NCBI GenBank assembly: GCA_947463325.1
Contig: CANHQT010000017.1
Coordinates: forward strand, 1 to 45,002
Reading direction: 5' to 3'
Origin: Sphingomonadaceae bacterium
Lineage (GTDB): Bacteria > Pseudomonadota > Alphaproteobacteria > Sphingomonadales > Sphingomonadaceae
DNA: 45,002 nt
Shown here: positions 1 to 9,299 of the stretch, piece by piece
How the letters are laid out: every line of letters begins with the position of its first letter
How positions within the stretch are numbered: the stretch's first letter is position 1
Translations under genes and position numbers: made by a program
Notes under the pieces: generated by a model
Databases searched by the model: none
What the model saw: only the letters and a program-made list of their open reading frames with translations
Told to the model about the DNA's origin: nothing

Positions 1-858
1 CCCGGCACTGTTGAACTGGATGGTGACAACCGGAGAGCCCGATTGCTGGTCAAAGCTCTGCTGCGCATCCTCCAACTGGTCGCCGGAAATCATCACCTGA
101 CGGCTGACGACCTCAAACCCCTGCTGGTTGGCATAGGGAACGACCATGCTGCCAACGGGCGCACGGCCCTGCGCGGCTTCGGCAGCGTCGAAATTCTCGG
201 TCACCATGCGGAATTCAAGCCGCGCGGTCTGGCCCAGCAATTCCTTGAGCGCGCCCGGATCGTCGATGCCGGGAACCTGCACGACAATGCGATCCTCGCC
301 TTCAAGGATGATCGTCGGCTCGCGGGTGCCAAAGCCGTCGAGGCGGCGTTCGACCACGTCACGCGCGCCAACCATCGACTGGCGGAGAAACTCGTCAAAC
401 CCGGCCTCGGTCAGCGTCACAACCACCCGCGTGGTATCGCGTACTTCAATGTCCCAGGTGCGCTGGCCGGTCAGCTGCGCGCCGGTCGTCAATGTGTTGA
501 GACGTTCCCGAGCCGCATCAACCTGTGTCGCATTGCGGACGAGGAAAGACACGCTGTTGGCGGTGCGCTGCAAATCACCGATGGCGATATCATCGTCGCT
601 GCCGCGCTCGCCGCGCATCGCGTCACGGACGGTGCGCTCCATCGATTCCACGCGCAACTGCCGCGCATCATTTGCGTCAGCTTCGAGCAACAGGTGCGAA
701 CCGCCCGCAAGGTCGAGGCCGAGGTTGATCTTCGGCGCGACCGATGGCGGCAGGCTCGACCAGAAACTCGCCGGAATCAGGGTCGGGAGCGCCAGCCAAA
801 TGCCGACCACTAGGGTCGCGATGGTGGCGATTGTTTTCCAGCGGGGAAAATTGAGCAT
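1..858 (-). CDS. secD: Protein translocase subunit SecD (N-terminal 286 residues, runs off window)
   Basis: SecD works with SecF and YajC as the membrane accessory complex of the Sec translocon and uses the proton motive force to help preproteins leave SecYEG on the periplasmic side. The visible part starts at an ATG (856-858) and has one N-terminal membrane segment (about residues 8-28). A conserved NLGLDLAGGSHL stretch follows near residue 45, and then the start of the large periplasmic P1 domain. The frame is still open at base 1, so roughly the C-terminal half with the remaining membrane segments is missing. It lies 34 bases downstream of yajC in the same direction, the usual yajC-secD(-secF) order, so secF is expected beyond the left edge. 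Family assignment is firm. Confidence 0.95.
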   Translation of the reverse strand, partial: MLNFPRWKTIATIATLVVGIWLALPTLIPASFWSSLPPSVAPKINLGLDLAGGSHLLLEADANDARQLRVESMERTVRDAMRGERGSDDDIAIGDLQRTANSVSFLVRNATQVDAARERLNTLTTGAQLTGQRTWDIEVRDTTRVVVTLTEAGFDEFLRQSMVGARDVVERRLDGFGTREPTIILEGEDRIVVQVPGIDDPGALKELLGQTARLEFRMVTENFDAAEAAQGRAPVGSMVVPYANQQGFEVVSRQVMISGDQLEDAQQSFDQQSGSPVVTIQFNSAG

Positions 859-892
859 GTCGGGAAATGTCCGCTAGGCCGCAGGCGGCCGG

Positions 893-1228
893 TCAGTCGT
901 TCGCGGGCGTTCCGCCGGGCTGGCGCACATCGGCAAGCGTGGATTTAACCGCGCGCACCTTGACGCCCTGAGCAATCTCGATCTCGAGCTCGTCGTCGCT
1001 GACCTTCGTCACCTTGCCGATCAGGCCGCCGCCGGTGACGACCGTATCGCCCCGCTTGGCCGCACCGATCTTCGCGGCATGCTCCTTCATCCGCTTCTGT
1101 TGCGGACGAATAAGCAGCAGATAGAAGACAACGAAAATCAGGAGCAGCGGAACGATCTGCACGAGAAACGCACCGGCCCCGCCGCTGCTGGCGGAGGCTG
1201 CAGAAGAAAGCGCGAGAAAGCTGGTCAT
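893..1228 (-). CDS. yajC: Preprotein translocase subunit YajC
   Basis: This 111-residue inner-membrane protein belongs to the SecDF-YajC accessory complex. It has one hydrophobic segment (about residues 22-42), then the family signature LLIRPQQKRMKEH and a small beta-rich cytoplasmic domain with the conserved GDTVVTGGGLIGKV motif (about residues 60-73). Length matches the family. The order with secD immediately downstream is standard for proteobacteria. About 240 bases separate its start from tRNA-Pro on the other strand; I see no gene in that gap, which should hold the promoter of this operon. Confidence 0.95.
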   Translation of the reverse strand: MTSFLALSSAASASSGGAGAFLVQIVPLLLIFVVFYLLLIRPQQKRMKEHAAKIGAAKRGDTVVTGGGLIGKVTKVSDDELEIEIAQGVKVRAVKSTLADVRQPGGTPAND

Positions 1229-1470
1229 GAAACGGAAAAGCCCTTGCTGCTGGTGTCGAGCCGGAAAGGGCCCGCGGCACCGCTGTCACTGGCGGTTATG
1301 GGACGCAATCGCCCCCCTGCCAAGCGTGCCGCGCGCCTAACACTTCGCTTCCGACCACGCAACAGCTACGGCACCCCACCCTTACGCTTGCATCCCCGCT
1401 GCCACAGGGCTAGGGGCGCTGCTTCCAAGGCGACTTTCCAAGGCATCTTGGGCCGGACATGTCCGGCGGT

Positions 1471-1547
1471 CGGGACGTAGCGCAGCCTGGTAGCGCATCA
1501 CACTGGGGGTGTGGGGGTCGCAGGTTCGAATCCTGTCGTCCCGACCA
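1471..1547 (+). tRNA. tRNA-Pro (anticodon GGG)
   Basis: A 77-base cloverleaf can be drawn. The 7-bp acceptor stem is CGGGACG/CGTCCCG, the D arm is GCGC/GCGC, and the anticodon stem is TCACA/TGTGG around loop CTGGGGG with anticodon GGG at 1505-1507. The T arm holds GGTTCGAAT, the discriminator is A and a CCA end is encoded (1545-1547). It reads CCC codons. Its antisense strand gives a spurious frame containing RQDSNLRPP, a well-known false protein call over tRNA-Pro. Confidence 0.97.
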
Positions 1548-1681
1548 GCCTTGGCAATTCCCCTTCATTACATCGGCATATTGTACCGAATGGCCTGCGG
1601 TTGCCTTGCAACGATCGGGCTGTCCTATAGATAACCAGATAGGATACTCTCTTTGCTTCTCTTGAACCAAAGGAGCAAGCC

Positions 1682-2092
1682 ATGTCGCTGATCGAAGGGC
1701 TGATCGGCCCCATCGCCAAGCTGATCGACAAGATCATTCCCGACCCGGAAGCGCGCGACCGCGCCAAGCTCGAACTGCTGCGCCTCGAAGGCAGCCAGGA
1801 GATGGAAACCCTGCGCACGCAACTTTCCGCCATCGTCGCGGAGGCGCAATCCACCGATCCCTGGACCAGCCGTGCGCGCCCGAGCTTTCTCTATGTCATG
1901 TATGCGCTGCTGCTGTGGTCCATCCCGATGGGCCTCATTGCCGCTGCGCGACCGGAGATGGCACAGGGCATTGCCGCGGGCATGAACGCCTATCTCGCCG
2001 GCATCCCGGAGCCGCTCTACGCGCTCTTCGGCACCGGCTATCTCGGCTACACAGCAACGCGCACCTGGGGGAAGATCAGAGGCGTGGAATAA
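1682..2092 (+). CDS. 3TM holin of gene-transfer-agent type (orphan)
   Basis: This 136-residue protein resembles the family named 'holin of 3TMs, for gene-transfer release' (GTA_holin_3TM). Family members make membrane lesions that let an endolysin reach the murein when GTA-like particles are released. An amphipathic charged N-terminus (residues 1-58, rich in K, R and E) precedes the conserved DPWTSRARPSFLYVMYALLL stretch (about 59-78). Two further hydrophobic stretches around residues 95-125 end in GTGYLGYTATRTWGK. AGGAGCAAGCC just upstream supplies the ribosome binding site. No endolysin, capsid, portal or terminase gene is adjacent. It stands alone between tRNA-Pro and the convergent lipoprotein gene. 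Family assignment is likely; a role in GTA release here is inference, and a housekeeping small membrane protein is the alternative. Confidence 0.8.
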   Translation: MSLIEGLIGPIAKLIDKIIPDPEARDRAKLELLRLEGSQEMETLRTQLSAIVAEAQSTDPWTSRARPSFLYVMYALLLWSIPMGLIAAARPEMAQGIAAGMNAYLAGIPEPLYALFGTGYLGYTATRTWGKIRGVE

Positions 2093-2132
2093 GCGCGGGC
2101 ATGCATTGTCGGGCTTAACTTTCAGCCGTCGC

Positions 2133-2573
2133 TCAGGGGCGCTGCCCCATCGCGGCTCCAACCGGCCCGTCGGTCCGCTCCAGCCTGCGCTGCTCGAACC
2201 CGTCGCCCCAGTCGGCACTGACAGTGACGGCATCGGGCCCATCGGGCTGGACGGTCACATCGATCGTCCGGTCGCCGCGCTGATAGACGAAGGTGATGCC
2301 GCCGAGACCGCGTCTAGCCTCGGCCTGCTTCACCTCGTCGCACCTGCCCTGGCAGTCGACAAACTCGACGGTTGCGCTGTTGCTCCCTTGCGGAAGACTG
2401 ATCTCAAAACCCTGCAGCTCACCGGCTTCGGAGACTTGGCGCACGTCGCCAAAGACGCCCGGGGTGATCACCGTGTCTGTCGCCAATGTTTCAGCGCGAC
2501 GGTCCTCTGCGCTCTCCCCGCACGCAGCGAGCGGGAGCGCGAGGACTGCGAGCGCCAGTGCGCGCAGCCTCAT
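2133..2573 (-). CDS. Small predicted lipoprotein, function unknown
   Basis: I do not recognise the family. The 146-residue product has a short charged start, a hydrophobic core and a lipobox LAAC with the cysteine at residue 18, so it should be a lipoprotein of the cell envelope. The rest is a small soluble domain with two cysteines (DCQGRCDE, about residues 73-80) that could form a disulfide. Its ATG overlaps the alaS stop codon in an ATGA arrangement (2570-2573), so translation is probably coupled to alaS. The coupling looks like operon economy and does not by itself indicate a shared function. Confidence 0.75.
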   Translation of the reverse strand: MRLRALALAVLALPLAACGESAEDRRAETLATDTVITPGVFGDVRQVSEAGELQGFEISLPQGSNSATVEFVDCQGRCDEVKQAEARRGLGGITFVYQRGDRTIDVTVQPDGPDAVTVSADWGDGFEQRRLERTDGPVGAAMGQRP

Positions 2574-5215
2574 CCGGCCATCACCGCCTTGACTGCGGCG
2601 ACCGCATCGGCCGCCTTGGCGCCGTCCGGCCCGCCGCCTTGCGCCATGTCGGGACGGCCACCACCGCCCTGCCCGCCAAGCGCCGCGACCGCCGCCTTGA
2701 CCAGCTCGACTGCATTGGCCTGCGCCGCCGCATCGTCGGTCACGCCGACGGCCACAGAGGCGCGGCCGTCATTGACCGCGACCAGCATGGCAACGCCGCT
2801 GCCCACGGCCTTTTTCATGTCATCGACTGCGCCGCGCAGGCCCTTTGGATCAAGCCCTTCGACCACCTGCGCCAAAAAGCCCGTGCCGCCCACCTGTTCG
2901 ACAGCTGGGCCGGAGGCGGCACCGCCGCCACCCAGCGCCAGCGCCTTCTTCGCATCGGCCAGCTCGCGCTCGGCCTTGCGCAGCGCCTCGGCGAGTGCAG
3001 CAACGCGCGATGGCGCCTCGTCCGGTGTGGTGCGCAGCGTCGCCGCGACCGATCGCAGGGCCTCGTCGCGTTGCGCCAGCCACAGCCGCGCAGCCTCGCC
3101 CGTCAGCGCCTCGATGCGCCGCACGCCGGCGGAGACCGCGCTTTCGCCAATGACGCGCATCAGGGCGATGTCGCCCAGCGCATGGACATGCGTGCCGCCG
3201 CACAGCTCGACCGAATAGTGCCGGTCAACGCTCGTCCCCATCGAAAGGACGCGCACCTCGTCGCCATATTTCTCGCCGAACAGCGCCAGCGCACCGGCGG
3301 CAATGGCATCGTCCGGCGTCATCAGCCGTGTCGTCACCGCCTCGTTGCTGCGGATCTGCGCATTCACTTCCGCCTCGATCGCCGCCAGTTCCTCGGGCGT
3401 GACCGGCTTGGGATGGGAAAAGTCGAAACGCAGCCGGTCCTCGGCCACCAGACTGCCCTTCTGAGTCACATGCGCGCCGAGATGGTTGCGCAGCGCCGCG
3501 TGCAGCAGGTGCGTCGCGCTATGATTGGCGCGCAGACGGTCGCGCCGTGCAGCATCGACGCTCAGCTTCACCGCATCGCCGACGCGGACTGTGCCGGCAT
3601 CGATCGTCGCATGATGGGCGTGCAGCCGGCCAAGCGGCTTGGCCGTGTCCGTGACAGTCGCCGACAGGCCATTGCCACCGGTGACAGTGCCGGTGTCACC
3701 CATCTGCCCCCCGCTCTCGCCATAAAAGGGCGTCTGGTTGGTGATGATAGTAACGGTATCGCCGGCCTTGGCCTCGGTCACTTCCGTGCCATCGCGCACC
3801 AGCGCGACCACTTCGCCCTCGCCCTCGGTGCCGGTGTAGCCGATAAAGTCGGTTGCCCCTGCGCGTTCGGCGATGTCGAACCAGATCTCGTCCGATGCCG
3901 TCGCGCCCGATCCCTTCCAGGCAGCGCGTGCCGCGGCCTTCTGTGCGGCCATCGCCGTATCGAACCCGGCGCGGTCCACCGCAATCCCGGCGGGGCGCAG
4001 CGCATCCTCGGTCAGGTCATAGGGGAAGCCATAGGTGTCATAGAGGCGGAAGGCGACATCGCCGGACAGCGTATCGCCCGCCTTCATCGAACCCGTCGCC
4101 TCGTCGAGCAGCTTCAGCCCCTTGTCGAGCGTCTGGCGGAAACGGGTTTCCTCGCGCTCGAATGTCTCGACCAGCAAAGGCTGCGCGCGGATCAGTTCGG
4201 GATAGGCGACGCCCATTTCGGCAACCAGCGCGGGCACCAGCCGGTGCATCAGCGGATCCTTGGCGCCGAGCAAATGCGCGTGGCGCATCGCGCGGCGCAT
4301 GATCCGGCGCAGCACATAACCGCGCCCTTCATTGGCGGGCAGCACCCCGTCAGCCATCAGGAAGCCGCAGCTCCGCAGATGGTCGGCGATGACCCGGTGG
4401 CTGGCCTTGCTGTCGCCCTCAGCGCGCGTGCCGGTCATATCTTCGGATGCCGCGATCAGCGCGCGGAACGTATCCGTGTCATAATTGTCGTGGACGCCCT
4501 GCATCACCGCGGCGATGCGCTCGAGGCCCATGCCCGTGTCGATCGACGGCTTGGGCAGATCCCCGACAATCTCGTCGGCGGCCTGGATATGCTGCATGAA
4601 GACGAGGTTCCACACCTCGACGAACCGGTCGCCATCCTCGTCCGGGGATCCCGGGGGGCCGCCGGCAATGTGCGCACCATGGTCGTAGAAAATCTCGCTG
4701 CACGGCCCGCACGGCCCGTCGGAGCCCATCGCCCAGAAGTTATCCTTGGTCGCAATGCGGATGATGCGCTCGTCCGGCAGGCCGGCAATCTTGCGCCACA
4801 GGCCATGGGCCTCGTCATCGGTGTGATAGACGGTGACCGTCAACCGGTCGGGATCAAGGCCCCATTCCTTCGTCAGCAGGGTCCAAGCCAGCGTGATCGC
4901 CTGATCCTTGAAATAGTCGCCGAAGGAAAAATTCCCCAGCATTTCAAAGAAAGTATGGTGGCGCGCGGTATAGCCGACATTGTCGAGATCATTGTGCTTG
5001 CCGCCCGCGCGGACGCACTTCTGGCTCGACGTCGCGGTCGAATAGGGCCGAGTTTCAAGGCCGGTGAAGACATTCTTGAACGGCACCATCCCGGCGTTGG
5101 TGAACATCAACGTCGGGTCATTGTGCGGCACCAACGGTGCCGAAGCGACGATCTGGTGCCCTTCGCTGCCGAAATAATCGAGGAAGGAACGGCGGATTTC
5201 GTTGGTCGAGCTCAT
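2570..5215 (-). CDS. alaS: Alanyl-tRNA synthetase
   Basis: The enzyme charges tRNA-Ala with alanine and carries a separate editing domain that removes wrongly attached serine or glycine. The N-terminal class II catalytic core begins with [14 protein letters not shown] and includes the [11 protein letters not shown] and [11 protein letters not shown] motifs. The editing domain has the zinc-binding [12 protein letters not shown] and the [10 protein letters not shown] motifs, and the C-Ala domain ends in a glycine-rich tail. I chose the ATG at 5215 (product MSSTNEIRR, 881 residues). The frame extends to a TTG at 5251, but the extra 12 residues have no family support. Downstream it overlaps the lipoprotein gene by 4 bases. 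Confidence 0.97.
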   Translation of the reverse strand: MSSTNEIRRSFLDYFGSEGHQIVASAPLVPHNDPTLMFTNAGMVPFKNVFTGLETRPYSTATSSQKCVRAGGKHNDLDNVGYTARHHTFFEMLGNFSFGDYFKDQAITLAWTLLTKEWGLDPDRLTVTVYHTDDEAHGLWRKIAGLPDERIIRIATKDNFWAMGSDGPCGPCSEIFYDHGAHIAGGPPGSPDEDGDRFVEVWNLVFMQHIQAADEIVGDLPKPSIDTGMGLERIAAVMQGVHDNYDTDTFRALIAASEDMTGTRAEGDSKASHRVIADHLRSCGFLMADGVLPANEGRGYVLRRIMRRAMRHAHLLGAKDPLMHRLVPALVAEMGVAYPELIRAQPLLVETFEREETRFRQTLDKGLKLLDEATGSMKAGDTLSGDVAFRLYDTYGFPYDLTEDALRPAGIAVDRAGFDTAMAAQKAAARAAWKGSGATASDEIWFDIAERAGATDFIGYTGTEGEGEVVALVRDGTEVTEAKAGDTVTIITNQTPFYGESGGQMGDTGTVTGGNGLSATVTDTAKPLGRLHAHHATIDAGTVRVGDAVKLSVDAARRDRLRANHSATHLLHAALRNHLGAHVTQKGSLVAEDRLRFDFSHPKPVTPEELAAIEAEVNAQIRSNEAVTTRLMTPDDAIAAGALALFGEKYGDEVRVLSMGTSVDRHYSVELCGGTHVHALGDIALMRVIGESAVSAGVRRIEALTGEAARLWLAQRDEALRSVAATLRTTPDEAPSRVAALAEALRKAERELADAKKALALGGGGAASGPAVEQVGGTGFLAQVVEGLDPKGLRGAVDDMKKAVGSGVAMLVAVNDGRASVAVGVTDDAAAQANAVELVKAAVAALGGQGGGGRPDMAQGGGPDGAKAADAVAAVKAVMAG

Positions 5216-5298
5216 GCCCAGCGACTTAGGCGAGGGGGACGGGCGCGACAAGCGGGCTTTATTGCATGGTTTGATCGGCTTGGTCGATCAAGCCGGCC

Positions 5299-5931
5299 TC
5301 AGGCAAAGCCGTAATAGCTCGCCTCACCCCGTTTGGCCGCGGCCTGCCAGGCCGGACGCGCATGGCAAGCGGCGACAAAGGCGGAGAGCTTCGGCTTGTC
5401 GGCGGCCCTGCCCTGCATCACCGCAATCTCGGCGGGAAAGCTCAGCATGATGTCCGCGGCCGACAGGCTGTCGCCAATGAAATGCCCATGTTCGTTGAGC
5501 GCAGCTTCAAGGAAGGCGAAATGCGATTCGATCTGCTGCTCGATGCGCGGCTGCAGCGGCGCTGCCGCCTCGCCGAGGCGCCCGGTGTAAAGCGCGAGCA
5601 GAATCGGCGTCATCGCCGACCCTTCGGCAAAGTGCATCAGTTCGAGGTGGCGGACATGATCGTCGCTGCCCCGCGGCGGAACCAGATGCCCGCCGCCATG
5701 GCGCTCGCACAGATATTCGACGATCGCGCCTGATTCCATCACCACGCGGCCCGCATCCTCAATGAGGGGCGATTTGCCGAGCGGGTGGATGGCGAGGAGT
5801 TCCGGCGGCGCCAGGTTGGTGACGGCGTCGCGCATGTGCAGCCGCACCGCATAATCCACCCCCAGCTCCTCGAGCAGCCAGAGGATGCGCTGCGAACGGC
5901 TGTTGTTGAGGTGGTGGACGATGATGGTCAT
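5299..5931 (-). CDS. Glutathione S-transferase family protein
   Basis: This 210-residue cytosolic GST-like protein has an N-terminal thioredoxin-fold domain (residues 1-80) and an all-helical C-terminal domain (about 90-205). Visible family marks are the N-terminal NSRSQRILWLLEELG, where the serines near residue 11-13 are the candidate glutathione-activating residues, the cis-proline segment GKSPLIED, and MESGAIVEYL, which contacts the glutathione gamma-glutamyl group. The substrate cannot be read from the sequence. It is transcribed in the same direction as recA upstream and alaS downstream but is separated from both, with hairpins on the recA side. It is probably a single-gene unit with a general detoxification or redox role. 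Confidence 0.88.
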   Translation of the reverse strand: MTIIVHHLNNSRSQRILWLLEELGVDYAVRLHMRDAVTNLAPPELLAIHPLGKSPLIEDAGRVVMESGAIVEYLCERHGGGHLVPPRGSDDHVRHLELMHFAEGSAMTPILLALYTGRLGEAAAPLQPRIEQQIESHFAFLEAALNEHGHFIGDSLSAADIMLSFPAEIAVMQGRAADKPKLSAFVAACHARPAWQAAAKRGEASYYGFA

Positions 5932-6007
5932 GGCGCGCTCCCGCTGTGTCGCCCATTACCTATCAGCAAAGCCGGGATCGTCCAAAAATCAGGAAAGCTC
6001 AGCCCCA

Positions 6008-6052
6008 AGTCCGCACGGACTGGCGCCCCCTCCCTACCGTCCAGCGGTAGGG
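6008..6052 (-). terminator. Pair of hairpins downstream of recA, probable terminator region
   Basis: Two inverted repeats lie between recA and the GST gene. One is AGTCCG-2-CGGACT (6008-6021). The other is CCCTACCG-5-CGGTAGGG (6032-6052), extended by purine/pyrimidine flanks. Read leftward from recA they follow the stop by 17 to 61 bases. There is no clean T-run directly after the stems; TTTTTGG occurs about 20 bases later. They could end recA transcription or protect its 3' end. Confidence 0.45.
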
Positions 6053-6069
6053 GAAGGGGCAGCAGCGGA

Positions 6070-7152
6070 TCATTCGGCGTCGTCGCCATCATCGGCGTCG
6101 GGGCCAGCCATCATCGCTTCAGACACTTCATCGGTCTTGCCGCGGATGGCCGATTCGAGGCGGAGCATCATCTCGGGATTTTCCTTGAGGAATGTCTTCG
6201 CATTCTCGCGGCCCTGGCCGATGCGCACCGAATCATAGGAGAACCAGGCGCCGGATTTCTCGACCAGACCGGCCTTCACGCCGATGTCGAGGATCTCGCC
6301 AACCTTGGAAATGCCTTCGCCATACATGATGTCGAATTCGACCTGCTTGAACGGCGGGGCAACCTTGTTCTTCACCACCTTCACGCGGGTGGTGTTGCCG
6401 ATGATATCGTCCCGGTCCTTGATCTGGCCGGTACGGCGGATGTCGAGACGCACCGAGGCGTAGAACTTAAGAGCGTTGCCGCCGGTCGTGGTTTCCGGAT
6501 TACCGTACATCACGCCGATCTTCATACGCACTTGGTTAATGAAGATGACGAGGCAGTTGGAACGGCTGATCGATCCGGTCAGCTTGCGCAGCGCCTGGCT
6601 CATCAAGCGGGCCTGCAAGCCGACATGGCTGTCACCCATCTCGCCTTCGATTTCAGCGCGCGGCACCAGCGCAGCAACCGAGTCGACCACGAGAACGTCA
6701 ATGGCGTTGGAGCGCACCAGCGTGTCGACGATCTCGAGCGCCTGTTCGCCGGTATCGGGCTGAGAAACGATCAGTTCATCGATGTCGACACCCAGCTTGC
6801 GTGCATACACCGGGTCCAGCGCATGTTCGGCATCGACAAAGGCGGCAGTCCCGCCTGCCTTTTGCGCTTCGGCAATGGCGTGCAGCGCCAGCGTCGTCTT
6901 GCCCGAGCTTTCCGGACCATAGATTTCGACAATGCGCCCGCGCGGCAGGCCGCCGATGCCGAGCGCGATATCGAGTCCCAGCGAGCCGGTTGACACCGCC
7001 TCAATCTCCATCGCTTCCCGGCTGCCCAGCTTCATCGCCGAACCCTTGCCGAATGCGCGGTCGATCTGTGCCAGAGCGGCTTCGAGAGCGCGCTGCCGTT
7101 CGGGAGATTGTACCATGTTGTTGCCTTCGATCACCTTGAGCCGAGCCGTCAT
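6070..7152 (-). CDS. recA: Recombinase RecA
   Basis: RecA forms ATP-dependent filaments on single-stranded DNA, drives strand exchange and stimulates LexA self-cleavage in the SOS response. The 360-residue product has Walker A GPESSGKT (residues 79-86), a Walker B region near LVVDSVAAL, the loop with [10 protein letters not shown] and the [16 protein letters not shown] segment involved in DNA contact. It ends in a strongly acidic tail (DADDGDDAE), as in other RecA proteins. The ATG at 7152 is preceded by AAAGGG at suitable spacing. A LexA-type operator lies about 80-105 bases upstream (see 7231-7256), so damage induction is expected. The gene appears monocistronic. Confidence 0.98.
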   Translation of the reverse strand: MTARLKVIEGNNMVQSPERQRALEAALAQIDRAFGKGSAMKLGSREAMEIEAVSTGSLGLDIALGIGGLPRGRIVEIYGPESSGKTTLALHAIAEAQKAGGTAAFVDAEHALDPVYARKLGVDIDELIVSQPDTGEQALEIVDTLVRSNAIDVLVVDSVAALVPRAEIEGEMGDSHVGLQARLMSQALRKLTGSISRSNCLVIFINQVRMKIGVMYGNPETTTGGNALKFYASVRLDIRRTGQIKDRDDIIGNTTRVKVVKNKVAPPFKQVEFDIMYGEGISKVGEILDIGVKAGLVEKSGAWFSYDSVRIGQGRENAKTFLKENPEMMLRLESAIRGKTDEVSEAMMAGPDADDGDDAE

Positions 7153-7220
7153 GTTGCGTGCCCTTTCGTCCGTCTAGAGCGATTGGCGGCACGCGGCAAT
7201 GCGGCCGTCAGAACAGCGTG

Positions 7221-7256
7221 TGTATACTATTTGTTCTAGGGGAACAAGAGGGGAAC
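7221..7256 (-). promoter_or_regulatory. recA promoter with LexA (SOS) box GTTC-N7-GTTC and an extra half-site
   Basis: Read on the recA strand, bases 7256-7242 are GTTC-CCCTCTT-GTTC, exactly the alphaproteobacterial LexA direct repeat GTTC-N7-GTTC. The inner half-site also forms an inverted repeat with a third half-site (plus strand TTGTTC 7231-7236, 5 bases, GAACAA 7242-7247). A TATACA element at 7226-7221 is a candidate -10, with the operator covering the -35 region and a leader of about 60 bases to the ATG. Repression by LexA is inferred from this layout. Confidence 0.8.
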
Positions 7257-7270
7257 TTGCGCGGCCGCTT

Positions 7271-7426
7271 CTAGAGTGGGCGCCAGTCGCCTTCACCGCG
7301 ACGCTTCAGGTTCGCTCCGCACATCAGGCAATTGGCGCGATAATCACCCGGCCCGTGTTTCTTGACGCGCTTGCGGTTCGGCCGATGCCCGAACAATGCG
7401 CATAAAGTGTATCGAATCAATATCAT
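7271..7426 (-). CDS. Small basic protein with a CxxC knuckle (51 residues)
   Basis: From the ATG at 7426 the product is a short, very basic protein with ALFGHRPNRKRVKKHGPGDY, then CLMC (cysteines 33 and 36) and a C-terminal GDWRPL. Two cysteines plus Cys9, His14 and His24 could bind one metal as a degenerate zinc ribbon, or the protein may contact nucleic acid. I recall similar short hypothetical proteins in sphingomonads but cannot name the family. The same frame continues upstream to 7510, but the added residues look like low-complexity antisense of the uup leader. The gene sits between recA and the divergent uup gene and lacks a strong ribosome binding site. Confidence 0.6.
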   Translation of the reverse strand: MILIRYTLCALFGHRPNRKRVKKHGPGDYRANCLMCGANLKRRGEGDWRPL

Positions 7427-7508
7427 GGCGGCGTCCGATGCCGTCCCGCAGCGAAGCTTGCAAGGCCCTGCCCTTCCCTTCGCCGCACAAGCCGGTAAAG
7501 GCCCCGCC

Positions 7509-9299
7509 ATGGCTGCACCGCTCCTCTCCTATGAAAATCTCGGTATCGTACAGGGCAGCGGCTGGCTGTTCCGGGGGCTCGATCTTTATATCGGCGAGCG
7601 CGAGCGGCTGGCGCTGATCGGCCGCAATGGTGCGGGCAAATCGACTCTGCTGCGCCTGCTTGCTGACCGGGTCGAGGCGGACGAGGGCAAGCGCACCATC
7701 GTTCCCGGCACGCGGGTGGTCATGCTGGAACAGGAACCGAGCTTCGCCGGCCATGCCACGCTGATGGATTTCGCGACCGCAGGCGCGGATGCACCGGCCG
7801 TCCATGAAGTCGCGGCCATCGCCGACCAGATGGGCATCGACATGGGCCGCGAGCCGGCAACCGCGAGCGGCGGTGAGCGGCGCCGCGCCGCCTTGGCTCG
7901 TGCGCTGGCCATGGAGCCCGACATCCTGCTGCTCGATGAGCCAACCAACCACTTGGATCTCGCCGCCATCGACTGGCTGGAAAGCTGGTTGCAGCGCTTC
8001 ACCGGCGCCTTTGTCGCGATCAGCCACGACCGTACCTTCCTGACCCGCCTGACCCGCGAAACATTGTGGCTCGACCGCGGCAACATCCGGCGCAAGGCGA
8101 TCGGCTTCGGCGGGTTCGAAGGGTGGATGGAACAGGTCTATGCGGAGGAGGCGCGCAACGCCGAACGGCTCGATGCCAAGCTGAAGATCGAGGCGCACTG
8201 GCTGGAACGCGGCGTCACCGCCCGGCGCAAGCGCAACCAGGGGCGGCTCGAAAAACTGCACGAAATGCGCGCGCAGCGGGCGGCCATGCTCGCCCCGGCG
8301 GGGGCAGCCCGGCTTGCGCTGGCAAAGGATGATGTGAAGACCAAGTCGGTCATCACTGCCGAGCATGTGAACAAAAGCTATGGCGGCCGCACCATCATCC
8401 GCGATTTCAGCTTCCGTGTGCAGCGTGGCGACCGCATCGGCCTCGTCGGCGCCAATGGCGCGGGGAAAACGACGCTGCTCAAGCTGCTGACCGGCGAAAT
8501 AAGCCCTGACAGCGGCACCGTGACCCGCGCCAAGACGCTCGACGGCATCGTCATCGACCAGCAGCGCGCCCTGCTCCAGCCTGAAAAGCGCGTGCGCGAT
8601 ATCCTCGCCGACGGTGGTGACTGGATCGAGGTCCGCGGGGTCAAAAAACATATCAAAGGCTATCTCAAGGACTTCCTGTTCGATCCCTCATTGAGCGAGG
8701 CGCGGGTCGGCACCCTGTCCGGCGGCGAGCGCTCCCGCCTCCTGCTGGCGCGCGAATTCGCCCGCGAATCCAACCTCTTGGTACTCGACGAGCCGACCAA
8801 TGACCTCGACCTCGAAACGCTCGACCTGCTGCAGGAAGTTATCGCCGATTATGAGGGCACGGTGCTGCTGGTCAGCCACGACCGCGACTTCCTCGACCGG
8901 ACGGTGACCGTGACGCTCGGCCTCGACGGGTCGGGCACGGTAGATATTGTCGCGGGCGGCTATGCCGAGTGGGAAGCAAGGCGCAAGGCGCCGGCCGCTG
9001 CAGCAAAGTCAGCCGCCAGATCCGCTCCATCCGCAGCGCCGGTTACCGCCGCGCAGCCCAAGAAAAAGCTCAGCTACAAGGACCAGCGTGACCTTGATCT
9101 GCTGCCGGAGCAAATCGAAGCGATGGATGCGGCGATTGCCAAGGCAGAAGCCGAACTCGCCGACCCCGACCTTTATGTGCGCAACCACAAAAGGTTCGAA
9201 ACCCTGACCCGCGACATCGAACGGCTCCGCGCAGAAAAGGACGCAGCGGAGGAACGCTGGCTGACATTGGCTGAAGAGGCGGATTCTCTCGGCAGCTAA
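7509..9299 (+). CDS. uup: ABC-F family ATPase Uup
   Basis: This 596-residue ABC-F protein has two ATPase domains and no membrane segment. ABC-F proteins act on the ribosome, and Uup also affects branched DNA intermediates and transposon excision in E. coli. Domain 1 has Walker A GRNGAGKST (residues 38-46), signature ATASGGERRR and LLLDEPTNHLDL. Domain 2 has GANGAGKTT, LSGGERSR and VLDEPTNDLDL. An alanine/proline linker and a charged coiled-coil C-terminal domain (about 520-596) mark it as Uup rather than EttA. The ATG at 7509 has AAAGG 8 bases upstream. The stop overlaps the stop of the convergent DUF6456 gene (bases 9296-9299). Confidence 0.92.
   Translation: MAAPLLSYENLGIVQGSGWLFRGLDLYIGERERLALIGRNGAGKSTLLRLLADRVEADEGKRTIVPGTRVVMLEQEPSFAGHATLMDFATAGADAPAVHEVAAIADQMGIDMGREPATASGGERRRAALARALAMEPDILLLDEPTNHLDLAAIDWLESWLQRFTGAFVAISHDRTFLTRLTRETLWLDRGNIRRKAIGFGGFEGWMEQVYAEEARNAERLDAKLKIEAHWLERGVTARRKRNQGRLEKLHEMRAQRAAMLAPAGAARLALAKDDVKTKSVITAEHVNKSYGGRTIIRDFSFRVQRGDRIGLVGANGAGKTTLLKLLTGEISPDSGTVTRAKTLDGIVIDQQRALLQPEKRVRDILADGGDWIEVRGVKKHIKGYLKDFLFDPSLSEARVGTLSGGERSRLLLAREFARESNLLVLDEPTNDLDLETLDLLQEVIADYEGTVLLVSHDRDFLDRTVTVTLGLDGSGTVDIVAGGYAEWEARRKAPAAAAKSAARSAPSAAPVTAAQPKKKLSYKDQRDLDLLPEQIEAMDAAIAKAEAELADPDLYVRNHKRFETLTRDIERLRAEKDAAEERWLTLAEEADSLGS

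Noticed and set aside
1410-1670. Open frame on the minus strand with RQDSNLRPP, and its plus-strand counterpart at 1459-1665
   Set aside because: It lies across tRNA-Pro; this peptide is a known artefact of translating the antisense of that tRNA.
2486-5314. Very long plus-strand frame (942 codons)
   Set aside because: It is the exact antisense shadow of alaS, rich in H, R and Q as expected for high-GC mirror frames; alaS is certain.
9001-9060. Alanine/proline-rich stretch in uup as a possible frameshift or insertion
   Set aside because: It is the expected flexible linker before the Uup C-terminal coiled coil, and the frame continues intact.
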